Source: Paenibacillus pectinilyticus
GTDB lineage: Bacteria > Bacillota > Bacilli > Paenibacillales > NBRC-103111
DNA: 38,104 bases
Direction of reading: 5' to 3'
NCBI RefSeq assembly: GCF_001700435.1
Contig: NZ_LYPC01000024.1
Coordinates: forward strand, 37,679 to 75,782
The number at the start of each line of letters is the position of its first letter. Within the stretch, counting starts at the first letter, position 1. Of the stretch, positions 1 to 7,263 are shown in pieces. Made by a program: the position numbers and the translations under genes. The notes under the pieces are model-generated. The model made no database searches, was not told the DNA's origin, and saw nothing but the letters and a program-made list of their open reading frames with translations.

Positions 1-208
1 GAGTTTGAAGCCAAATCGTAGGGCTGTAGATGACAAGCTGCGCAAATCCACGCACAACTGTGCAATTCAATCGACATGGAATTACGGGTATCTCCCTCAT
101 ATGCGCGGCGAAAGTTCGAGGTATTCAGACTTCTGGAAACGTTTGCAGTGCGAGAAAGCTAGAGTAGGCAAGGGCTGGGAGCTGTTGACAAAAGCTTCAG
201 GATGTGTC

Positions 209-251
209 GGAAATTTCTTTGAATCTAGCAACTCATTCTGACAAACTTTCT
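209..251 (+). repeat. 43-bp imperfect direct repeat, copy A (spoIIE promoter)
   Basis: This stretch matches 7160-7202 at 35 of 43 positions with no gap, counted by eye. Shared cores are TTCTTTG, ATCTA, CATTCTGA and TTTCT. Copy A lies over the upstream half of the spoIIE promoter. Confidence 0.6.
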
Positions 252-259
252 GCTAGATT
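222..259. repeat. 9-bp inverted repeat bracketing the spoIIE -35
   Basis: AATCTAGCA (222-230) is followed after 20 bases by its perfect complement TGCTAGATT (251-259). The two arms flank the -35 hexamer and reach into the 21-bp spacer, so this could be a protein-binding dyad or a cruciform in the spoIIE control region. No known factor is recognised. Confidence 0.5.
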
Positions 260-296
260 GTCTCTATACTAGAGAAACAAATAAGGGAAGAAATGG

Positions 297-2804
297 ATGG
301 TGTTCAAGAAGATGCAAAGACGAAGCTTAGGCGCGGTGATGGGTGGCGGATGGTCGGGAATTTGGCAGAAGGCGAAAGCGGGTGTTCACAGTGCAGCTGT
401 GGAGAATCGATGGGTACAAGCTTTTGTTGCAAAAAAATGGTCATTACTGCTAATCGTTATGGGCTTCTTGCTAGGTCGTGCAATGATTCTGGAACAGCTA
501 TCTCCGTTCGCATTAGCGTTCATCGCAGTTATTTATTTTACAAGAAAAGATATTCTGCACTGGGTAGGTGTTGCGGCATTTGCAGGCAGCTTGCTAGCGG
601 TGAATGGGAATACCGGTTATCTGGTGACGGAAATCATTGTGTTCTTGTTAATTCAGAAGGCACTGGAGAAATACGAGCGATCCGACTTGACGCTAGCACC
701 GATTCTCGTATTCAGCTCAACCTTTCTCGTACAGCTGTTTGCGAAACTGGTGGTATCCAACTTAACCTGGTACACACTCATGATGATTACAGTCGAAGCG
801 TTGCTGAGCTTGGTGCTGACGCTCATCTTTGTACAAGCGATCCCTGTATTCACGCTTACCCGCAAAAACTATCATCTGAAACATGAGGAGATTATTTGTT
901 TAATTATTTTGCTTGCCTCTGTGATGACGGGGACGGTTGGCTGGATTATGGGTCCTGTGACATTAGAGCATGTCCTTTCACGCTATTTAATTCTTCTGTT
1001 TGCGCTGGTAGGGGGTGCACCCTTCGGGGCATCTGTTGGGGTCGTGACAGGGCTGATTCTAAGCTTGGCGAGCAGCAGCGCGATTTATCAAATGAGTTTG
1101 CTTGCTTTCTCGGGTATGCTTGCGGGCCTACTGAAAGAAGGCAATCGCTTAACAGTTGCTTTTGGGATGCTGTTAGGATCCTCGATCCTTTCCTTCTATA
1201 TAGGGTCTAGTGTTGATGTAATCAATTCCACATGGGAGTCGCTTGTCGCTGTTGCTCTTTTCCTCTTAACGCCACGGAGCCTCATTCTGATGCTCGCTAA
1301 ATATGTGCCAGGCACACAAGAAAATCTGAAATCACAGCAGGATTATGCGAAAAGGGTACGAGATGTAACGGCGGGCCGTGTCGAACAGTTCTCAGAGGTG
1401 TTCCGGCAGCTGGCGCGCAGCTTTAAGCAGTTAACCACAGAGGATGCGGTGAGCCGCAAGGAGGAGGATGTCGGACATTTCATGAATGCTGTCACACAGA
1501 AGACGTGTGAGTCCTGCTGGAAGAAGAGCCAGTGCTGGGACCAGAAGTTTTATCAAACGTACACGTTCATGACGGATATGATGACCCAAATTGAGTCGAA
1601 GGAGACGATGACGAAGAAGCAGATTCCGCCAGAGTGGAAGAAAGTGTGTATTCGCACGGAACAGGTGCTAGATGTGATGAAAGGACAATATAGCTTATAT
1701 AAGAATGACATGCATTGGAAAAAGCAGATCATGGACAGTCGGCATCTCGTTGCCGACCAATTATCTGGCGTTTCACAAGTCATGGAGGACTTGGCGAAAG
1801 AAATTAAACGGGAAGGACAGGAGCTCTTCCTCCAAGAGGAGCAAATCCGTAATGCCCTGGAGGAGCTGGGCTTATCTATTCATACCATTGACGTCATTTC
1901 CTTAGACGAAGGCAATATCGAGATTGAGATCATCCATCAGTATACGAAGGGATTTGATGAATGCCGTAAAATCATCGCGCCGCTCCTCAGCGAGATCATC
2001 GGCGAGAACGTCGCCGTGATGCGGGAGGAGATGCACACGCGCGGCGAGGGCTACAGCACGGTCGTATTCGGCTCCGCCAAGGAATACGAGGTCGAAACCG
2101 GGGTCGCCGGGGCAGCCAAGGGCGGCGACCTCTTCTCGGGCGACAGCTACTCCACGGTGGAGCTGGGCAATGGCAAGTATGCCGTTGCGCTGAGCGACGG
2201 CATGGGCAACGGCGAGCGCGCGCGGGCAGAGAGCCAGACGGCTCTAAACATCCTGCAGCAGCTGCTGCAGTCGGGGATGGACGAGAAGCTCGCGATCAAG
2301 TCGCTGAACTCGGTGTTGATGCTGCGTTCATCTGATGAGATGTACGCTACGGTGGATATGGCGTTGATCGATATGTACAACGCGAACACGACGTTCATGA
2401 AGATTGGCTCGACGCCAAGCTTCATCAAGCGCGGGTCGGAGGTCATCGCGATCTCCGCCAATAATTTGCCTGTCGGCATCTTAAGTGAAATTGATGTCGA
2501 TCTGGTTTCCATTCCGCTGCAGTCTGGCGATATCCTTGTGATGATGACGGATGGCATCTATGATGCGCCGGGTCATGCGGTGAACAAGGAGATGTGGATG
2601 AAGCGAATGATCCAAGAAATCGACACTACGCTGCCGCAGGATTTCGCGGACTGCTTGCTGGAGCGTATATTCCGCCATCATCATGGGGAAATCCAGGATG
2701 ATATGACCGTTGTTGTGGCGCGCTTAGAGAAGCGCCAGCCTGAATGGGCAACGTTCCGTTGGCCGGGGATTACCCGTATGGAGCGTCCGAAGACCGTTAG
2801 TTAG
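297..2804 (+). CDS. spoIIE: Stage II sporulation protein E, PP2C-type phosphatase
   Basis: SpoIIE is the membrane serine phosphatase that dephosphorylates SpoIIAA to release sigma-F in the forespore, and it interacts with FtsZ at the polar septum. The 835-residue length fits the family. Residues about 45-330 form many hydrophobic membrane segments. A Cys-rich stretch (KTCESCWKKSQCW) typical of SpoIIE begins the central region near residue 400. The C-terminal PP2C domain (about 590-825) carries the metal-binding motifs FSGDSYS, LSDGMGNGE, MTDGIYD and DDMTVVV. The start at 297 is preceded by AAGGGA (283-288) at normal spacing; an ATG at 293 is in another frame. The segment 1975-2290 is visibly more GC-rich than the rest of the gene. 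A terminator follows, then an unrelated sortase instead of yabS. Confidence 0.97.
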   Translation: MVFKKMQRRSLGAVMGGGWSGIWQKAKAGVHSAAVENRWVQAFVAKKWSLLLIVMGFLLGRAMILEQLSPFALAFIAVIYFTRKDILHWVGVAAFAGSLLAVNGNTGYLVTEIIVFLLIQKALEKYERSDLTLAPILVFSSTFLVQLFAKLVVSNLTWYTLMMITVEALLSLVLTLIFVQAIPVFTLTRKNYHLKHEEIICLIILLASVMTGTVGWIMGPVTLEHVLSRYLILLFALVGGAPFGASVGVVTGLILSLASSSAIYQMSLLAFSGMLAGLLKEGNRLTVAFGMLLGSSILSFYIGSSVDVINSTWESLVAVALFLLTPRSLILMLAKYVPGTQENLKSQQDYAKRVRDVTAGRVEQFSEVFRQLARSFKQLTTEDAVSRKEEDVGHFMNAVTQKTCESCWKKSQCWDQKFYQTYTFMTDMMTQIESKETMTKKQIPPEWKKVCIRTEQVLDVMKGQYSLYKNDMHWKKQIMDSRHLVADQLSGVSQVMEDLAKEIKREGQELFLQEEQIRNALEELGLSIHTIDVISLDEGNIEIEIIHQYTKGFDECRKIIAPLLSEIIGENVAVMREEMHTRGEGYSTVVFGSAKEYEVETGVAGAAKGGDLFSGDSYSTVELGNGKYAVALSDGMGNGERARAESQTALNILQQLLQSGMDEKLAIKSLNSVLMLRSSDEMYATVDMALIDMYNANTTFMKIGSTPSFIKRGSEVIAISANNLPVGILSEIDVDLVSIPLQSGDILVMMTDGIYDAPGHAVNKEMWMKRMIQEIDTTLPQDFADCLLERIFRHHHGEIQDDMTVVVARLEKRQPEWATFRWPGITRMERPKTVS

Positions 2805-2812
2805 CGATAGAG

Positions 2813-2847
2813 AAAGCCGCACCAGCTCATGTGCTGGTGTGGCTTTT
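2813..2847 (+). terminator. Terminator after spoIIE
   Basis: A 14-bp stem (2813-2826 with 2833-2846, one G-U pair) encloses a 6-base loop but is followed by only about four T residues. The short U-tract suggests leaky termination into the sortase gene 25 bases downstream. Confidence 0.7.
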
Positions 2848-2871
2848 GGAACGAGAAAGGCAGGTTGTGGC

Positions 2872-3582
2872 ATGATTAGGAGAGTGCTTCCCCCGCTGCT
2901 CATACTTCTGGGTATCCTCATTTTTCTATATCCGACGTTCAATGATCGATATGAGAGCTATCAGCAGAAGCAAATTTTGAAGCAGTGGCAGGATAACATG
3001 CAAGCGATGGATCAAACGATACCGGAGGAGAGTGAGGTTCCAAGCCCGATTGATGCTTTGGTGGCTACTTCTTTGACAGTGCCATCGACGCCAGTGGCTG
3101 CTCCAGCCTCTGTGGTGCCGGCCACGAGCACGAGTAGTCCACCTGTTGTGAAACAAGCGACACCGAAGCCCGTACCGATGAAACCAAAGAACATGGAGGG
3201 GGTTCTCAGCATCGCAAAAATTGATTTAAAGTTGCCCATTCTAACGGATGCGACGATGGAGAATATGAAAGTGGCTGTGGCTAGCATTGTAAACACGGGG
3301 AAGGCGGGGGCAATAGGGAATTATGCGATTGCGGGGCATCGAAATTTAACCTATGGGAAAAATTTCAATCGGCTAGACGAGGTTGAGCCCGGTGATTTGA
3401 TCGGTGTGGATACCGGGAACAAGCAGTATGTGTATAAAGTGGAGGAAAAGCTGTATGTGCTGCCAACCGATGTATGGGTGTTGCAGGGAAATGATAAAGA
3501 TCGAGAAATTACGCTAATTACATGCGACCCCATGGTTGATCCAACGCACCGCTTAATTGTGAAAGGGAAGCTTGTAGAATAG
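2872..3582 (+). CDS. Class D-type sortase (transpeptidase)
   Basis: Sortases cleave an LPXTG-like signal and attach the surface protein to the cell envelope. From the ATG at 2872 (GAAAGGCAGG upstream) the protein has 236 residues. An N-terminal membrane anchor (about 6-22) is followed by a Pro/Thr/Ser-rich linker (about 50-105) and the catalytic domain. The triad is His156 (AGHRN), Cys218 (TLITC) and Arg227 (THRLI). A longer reading from 2839 would start inside the terminator stem and lacks a ribosome site. The long linker and motif spacing resemble class D; the class is a by-eye assignment. The next gene encodes an LPVTG protein, its likely substrate. There is no room for an independent promoter between spoIIE and this gene, so transcription probably comes partly from spoIIE read-through. 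Confidence 0.9.
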   Translation: MIRRVLPPLLILLGILIFLYPTFNDRYESYQQKQILKQWQDNMQAMDQTIPEESEVPSPIDALVATSLTVPSTPVAAPASVVPATSTSSPPVVKQATPKPVPMKPKNMEGVLSIAKIDLKLPILTDATMENMKVAVASIVNTGKAGAIGNYAIAGHRNLTYGKNFNRLDEVEPGDLIGVDTGNKQYVYKVEEKLYVLPTDVWVLQGNDKDREITLITCDPMVDPTHRLIVKGKLVE

Positions 3583-3658
3583 TTGAGATGTGTATTGACT
3601 TATAGTAAAAAGTTAAACAAGATATTTACAAAACATATGAATGAAGCTCTGTCAAAAA

Positions 3659-3675
3659 TGATACAATATGTATCA
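3659..3675 (+). promoter_or_regulatory. Extended -10 promoter overlapped by a perfect dyad
   Basis: TGATAC (3659-3664), a 5-base centre and GTATCA (3670-3675) form a perfect 17-bp dyad. Inside it lies TG-A-TACAAT, an extended -10 (hexamer 3662-3667) with no good -35. A repressor on the dyad would occlude the -10. The leader to the adhesin start contains a short hairpin (GCAGG 3700-3704 with CCTGC 3711-3715). A TTGACT at 3595-3600 may belong to another promoter, but I see no well-spaced -10 for it. Confidence 0.45.
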
Positions 3676-3752
3676 ATAAGGTAGGTTTTCTTGAATGGAG
3701 CAGGGCTGTTCCTGCCTTGAGGAAGTAACATATCTGAATGGGGGTCTAAGAA

Positions 3753-6700
3753 ATGAGGAAGAAGCAGACGAAGGCCATGCTGATTGCTTTACTTATGTTT
3801 ATGCAATGCATGTATGGCATTACCTTATCTAGTAAGGTAAACGCGACGGAAATATCAAGTAACATCCTGGATAGTGTCACGATGGCGGTGTATGACAGTT
3901 CGGGTCAAGTCGTTACAGGGAATGTCTATGACCAAGGTGCTAAGGTGAAGCTGGACTACATGTGGTCTTTGCCGGATGGGCATGGTTACCATGACGGGGA
4001 TACGTTCTCTTTTACCCTGCCGCAGGAATACCAACTATTTAATGATGTAAGCGGTACACTGAAGACGGATGATAATTCTACGGCGGGGACATTCCATGCG
4101 GATAAAGACAGTCACCATGTGGTTGTCACGTTTAACCCCTATATCGAGAGCCATGATGATTTGCATGGAACGCTGACGTTCCAAACGCAATTTGATCGCA
4201 GCCAGATTACGGGAACCACCGAGCAAACGATAACGATTCCGATTCGAAGCGGTGAGCAGATCTTCACGATCCATTTCAAGCCTACGGTGACATCGACTAT
4301 CAGTAAAATGGGCGTTCCCTCCGGCTACAATCCCAAGTCTATTGCTTGGACGGTAGATGTGAATCAAACGCTGGATCAGGTTCAAGATGCCGTCTTGACG
4401 GACCCTAATATAGCTGGGCTATCAGCGCCGGCGGCGGTTACGGTTTATCAATTGGCTGTTCAGTTAGATGGTACGGTCGTTCAAGGGGCACAGGTGGATG
4501 CCAGCAACTATACTGTGAATACGGACGGAGGGATTCTGACCGTTCATTTCACGAATGGTCCAATAACATCGGCCTACCGCATTCAATATACAACGGACAT
4601 TACGAATACCGCTGCGACGTCTTTTACGAATACGGCTCAATTCACAGGAAGTAACCAGTCTGCTGTTACCGCATCGTCAACGGTTGCTGTGCGTCGAGGA
4701 AGTTTGATTCGCAAAGAGAACACGGACTATCAAGCGAATAAACAGAATGTGTATTGGAGTGTTCTTTACAATGGCGGAGAAGTTCCAATTATCCAAGAGC
4801 ACGCCTACATCATCGACACCGTCAGCGTGCCGCATCAACTTGTGGATGGATCACTTCATGTCTATCAGGTGACGTTTGATGCTTCGGGCAATGAGATACG
4901 TGGCGGTCTGGTGCCTACCGATCAATATACGATTACGCCATCAGGAGAAAGTGGCAATGTATTCAAGCTGCAATTCAACGGTGCTATTTCTTCCGCTTAC
5001 CGGATTGATTACGAGACCCATGCGACACTTCCGATTCTCGATGACACTACGATTACGAATACAGTAACAACGTGGACACAGGAGTATAGCACGGCCTCGC
5101 AGGATATTACGCAAGTTGCACTTATTAAAAACGTAGGAGCTATCGATTACAGCGCGAAAACAGTAGGTTGGAAAATCGAGTTAAACGGCAACAGCCAAGT
5201 GATGAACCAAGTTGTTTTGCAGGATACGTTCCCCAATAAAGGCTTGCACCTCGTGGAAAGCACTTTAGTGATAACTAAAGGAACGGAAACATTGGTGAGA
5301 GACGTTGATTATAGTTTGAATGTGAATGCAGGTGGTGATGGTTTCAAGGTGACGTTTGCAAATCAGGTGACGGAACCGGTAATCATCAACTATGTAACGG
5401 ATTTTAGTTTGGATTGGATTGACCCGCCAGGCAGTGCAACGGATTATCATAACGAGGCTCAAATCAACTGGTATGCCTCGAATGAAAATAACTATACGAA
5501 GAAAGTTGGAGCCGCCTTTTATCCGCGGGATGAGTACAAGGACAATGGCTTTAAATACGGTTCTTTCAATTTAATGAATAAGCAGCTTACATGGATGGTC
5601 GGCATCAATTATCGGGGGAACGAACTTGATTCAGCGAAAGTGGAAGATGTCTTACAACCTAATCAGAAGTTTGTCGAAAACACGTTAGTCGTGTACAACA
5701 TGATCATATCTGCGGATGGTACGCCGACATTGGGCACAGTTGTAGATCCTTCACGCTATAGTTTTAATGTTGATGATCAAAATAAGCTCATCATTACGTT
5801 CCATGAGCCGATTTCAGCAGCGTATAGTATTGTCTTTAATACAAGTCTGGATGGTCAGCTTATTCCTGAAGTGGTTTCCAACACAGCGAAAGTATTTAAT
5901 GGTACAGCGCAGGTCTCTGGAGATTTAACAGCGAATTTAGGCATACCTCATGGTGGCGAATATGTCACTAAAAATGGCTCGCAAAGCGGAGATAAAATTA
6001 ACTGGACGATCACTGTGAATCGTGGCCAATCAACGTTATCCGATGCACAGATTGTTGATCATCCGTCAGTAAACCAAGTATTGGTAGAGGATTCTTTTCA
6101 TTTGTTTAGTACAAATGTAGCTGAGAACGGCGATTTAACCAAGAGTGTGGAACTGATAAAAGGCACTGCGTACACGCTGGATATTGCAACGGATACTCAT
6201 GGATCCCAGACGTTCCATTTAGCGTTTACGCATCCGATTTCAACCGCTTATGTATTAGAGTATCAGTCGGTCATCGCTGCAAATGATAAAGATACGGTAT
6301 CGAATGCGGTGGATTTTAGCGGTAACAATGTGACCACCGTAACGAAAGAGACGGTTAAAGAGATAACCGTGGGCGTCTCAACCGGTTCCGGTACAGGGAA
6401 TGGTGTCCGCGGGTCGTTAGAAGTTAAAAAGCTAGAATCGAATAGAGAAACGGTCCTGAGCGGAGCAATCTACAGTTTGTATCGCGTTTCCGGTGATGCG
6501 AGAAATTTGATTCAAACGCAAACAACTAATGAATTGGGAGTAGCGCTCTTTAATGGTCTATTAGCCGGGTCGTATGTGGTAAAAGAAGTGACGGCACCAA
6601 GTGGCTATGTGCTTGATACCAGTGATCACCCATTCACGCTGCAGGCTGCTGAGAACAAGAAGCTGACGTTTACGAACGATAGAACGCCGCCACCGACATC

Positions 6701-7076
6701 AACGCCAACGCCGCCGCCACCGACACCAACACCAACACCAACACCAACACCAACACCAACACCAACACCAACGCCACCACCACCGACATCAACGCCGACA
6801 CCAACGCCACCACCACCGACACCAACACCAACACCAACACCAAGTATAACCCCGAGCCCGTCAGTTACACCGAACCCAACTCCAAAAGCGTCGCCGCCTG
6901 TTGTCACGGTCCCTTCGCCAAAGCCGACTGATTCTGGTGTCGTCGTGCCGCTAGACAAAGAACCTGCTACGCTGCCGGTGACAGGAGAATCTAGTCATTT
7001 GTATGTGAAGCTGGCTGGTCTTACATTTGTACTATTTGGTGTTATGTTAGGCAGAAGAGTTCGTCGCAAACGTTAG
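3753..7076 (+). CDS. LPVTG-anchored multi-domain surface adhesin
   Basis: A 1107-residue cell-wall protein. It starts with a signal peptide (about 1-32: MRKKQ basic head, hydrophobic core, VNA end). An N-terminal domain (about 35-180) resembles the MSCRAMM/SdrG-type adhesive Ig fold. Five related modules follow, starting near residues 183, 316, 456, 601 and 737; each has a K...W.V.VN opening and an AY.I.Y.T ending, like the collagen-binding/isopeptide Ig modules of Cna-type adhesins. One Cna_B/SpaA-like domain (about 887-977) has KK, KEVTAP and TFTND at the positions expected for an internal Lys-Asn isopeptide bond. A Pro-Thr wall-spanning tract (978-1033) leads to LPVTG (1074-1078), a hydrophobic stretch and an RRVRRKR tail. 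GGGGG (3740-3744) is the ribosome site. The class D-type sortase upstream is its likely anchoring enzyme. The ligand is unknown. Confidence 0.9.
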   Translation: MRKKQTKAMLIALLMFMQCMYGITLSSKVNATEISSNILDSVTMAVYDSSGQVVTGNVYDQGAKVKLDYMWSLPDGHGYHDGDTFSFTLPQEYQLFNDVSGTLKTDDNSTAGTFHADKDSHHVVVTFNPYIESHDDLHGTLTFQTQFDRSQITGTTEQTITIPIRSGEQIFTIHFKPTVTSTISKMGVPSGYNPKSIAWTVDVNQTLDQVQDAVLTDPNIAGLSAPAAVTVYQLAVQLDGTVVQGAQVDASNYTVNTDGGILTVHFTNGPITSAYRIQYTTDITNTAATSFTNTAQFTGSNQSAVTASSTVAVRRGSLIRKENTDYQANKQNVYWSVLYNGGEVPIIQEHAYIIDTVSVPHQLVDGSLHVYQVTFDASGNEIRGGLVPTDQYTITPSGESGNVFKLQFNGAISSAYRIDYETHATLPILDDTTITNTVTTWTQEYSTASQDITQVALIKNVGAIDYSAKTVGWKIELNGNSQVMNQVVLQDTFPNKGLHLVESTLVITKGTETLVRDVDYSLNVNAGGDGFKVTFANQVTEPVIINYVTDFSLDWIDPPGSATDYHNEAQINWYASNENNYTKKVGAAFYPRDEYKDNGFKYGSFNLMNKQLTWMVGINYRGNELDSAKVEDVLQPNQKFVENTLVVYNMIISADGTPTLGTVVDPSRYSFNVDDQNKLIITFHEPISAAYSIVFNTSLDGQLIPEVVSNTAKVFNGTAQVSGDLTANLGIPHGGEYVTKNGSQSGDKINWTITVNRGQSTLSDAQIVDHPSVNQVLVEDSFHLFSTNVAENGDLTKSVELIKGTAYTLDIATDTHGSQTFHLAFTHPISTAYVLEYQSVIAANDKDTVSNAVDFSGNNVTTVTKETVKEITVGVSTGSGTGNGVRGSLEVKKLESNRETVLSGAIYSLYRVSGDARNLIQTQTTNELGVALFNGLLAGSYVVKEVTAPSGYVLDTSDHPFTLQAAENKKLTFTNDRTPPPTSTPTPPPPTPTPTPTPTPTPTPTPTPPPPTSTPTPTPPPPTPTPTPTPSITPSPSVTPNPTPKASPPVVTVPSPKPTDSGVVVPLDKEPATLPVTGESSHLYVKLAGLTFVLFGVMLGRRVRRKR
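6689..6843 (+). repeat. Low-complexity Pro-Thr coding tract (hexanucleotide repeats)
   Basis: The tract is built mainly of the hexamer ACACCA (Thr-Pro), interrupted by PPP blocks. The block order PPPTSTPTP-PPPTPTPTP occurs twice, as an internal duplication. Gain or loss of whole hexamers would lengthen or shorten the wall-spanning stalk without shifting frame. Confidence 0.85.
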
Positions 7077-7115
7077 GTAGCCTGTAACGACGGACTTGTA
7101 TTGGTTGACGTATGA

Positions 7116-7146
7116 AGAAGCAGGGGAATCTTCCCTGCTTCTTTCA
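7116..7146 (+). terminator. Terminator after the LPVTG adhesin
   Basis: A 10-bp perfect stem (7116-7125 with 7133-7142) is followed by a T-rich stretch (TTTCATTTT). It separates the adhesin from the response regulator. Confidence 0.75.
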
Positions 7147-7159
7147 TTTTGAAAACTCT

Positions 7160-7202
7160 GGAAAATTCTTTGTATCTATCCAGCCATTCTGATAAAATTT
7201 CT
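7160..7202 (+). repeat. 43-bp imperfect direct repeat, copy B (regulator promoter)
   Basis: This is the second copy of the segment at 209-251 (35 of 43 identical, ungapped). Here it coincides with the promoter of the response-regulator gene. Confidence 0.6.
7170..7198 (+). promoter_or_regulatory. Sigma-A-like promoter of the response regulator
   Basis: TTGTAT (7170-7175), a 17-bp spacer and TAAAAT (7193-7198) lie about 65 bases upstream of the start codon. The promoter is entirely inside repeat copy B. Confidence 0.5.
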
Positions 7203-7263
7203 AGTACATACGTCTGGGGCAAAGTGGCTGACAGCTATGGGGAAGCCAAGATGAGGTGATAGG

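Larger units (their letters stand above)
205..270 (+). promoter_or_regulatory. spoIIE promoter, Spo0A/sigma-A type with 21-bp spacer
   Basis: A -35-like CTGACA (238-243) and a -10-like TATACT (265-270) are separated by exactly 21 bp. This abnormal spacing is known for the Spo0A-activated, sigma-A dependent spoIIE promoter of B. subtilis. A sequence one base from the 0A box TGTCGAA (TGTCGGA, 205-211) lies upstream, and a weaker reverse-orientation match overlaps the -35. The spoIIE start is 27 bases beyond the -10. Spacing and location are seen; Spo0A control is inferred from the family. Confidence 0.6.

Noticed and set aside
5..241. 78-codon open frame at the left edge
   Set aside because: It starts with TTG, has no visible ribosome site, runs into the spoIIE promoter and has no recognisable protein features. 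I see no other gene or RNA in 1-204.
293..886. Alternative frame inside spoIIE
   Set aside because: It is a +1 shadow of the well-supported spoIIE frame, Cys-rich and without domain character.
3582..3752. Possible second c-di-GMP riboswitch before the LPVTG adhesin
   Set aside because: The leader has a small hairpin but none of the GEMM-I or class II core sequences.
6626..6958. Minus-strand frame of Gly-Val repeats
   Set aside because: It is the antisense of the Thr-Pro coding tract; its composition comes only from the repeat.
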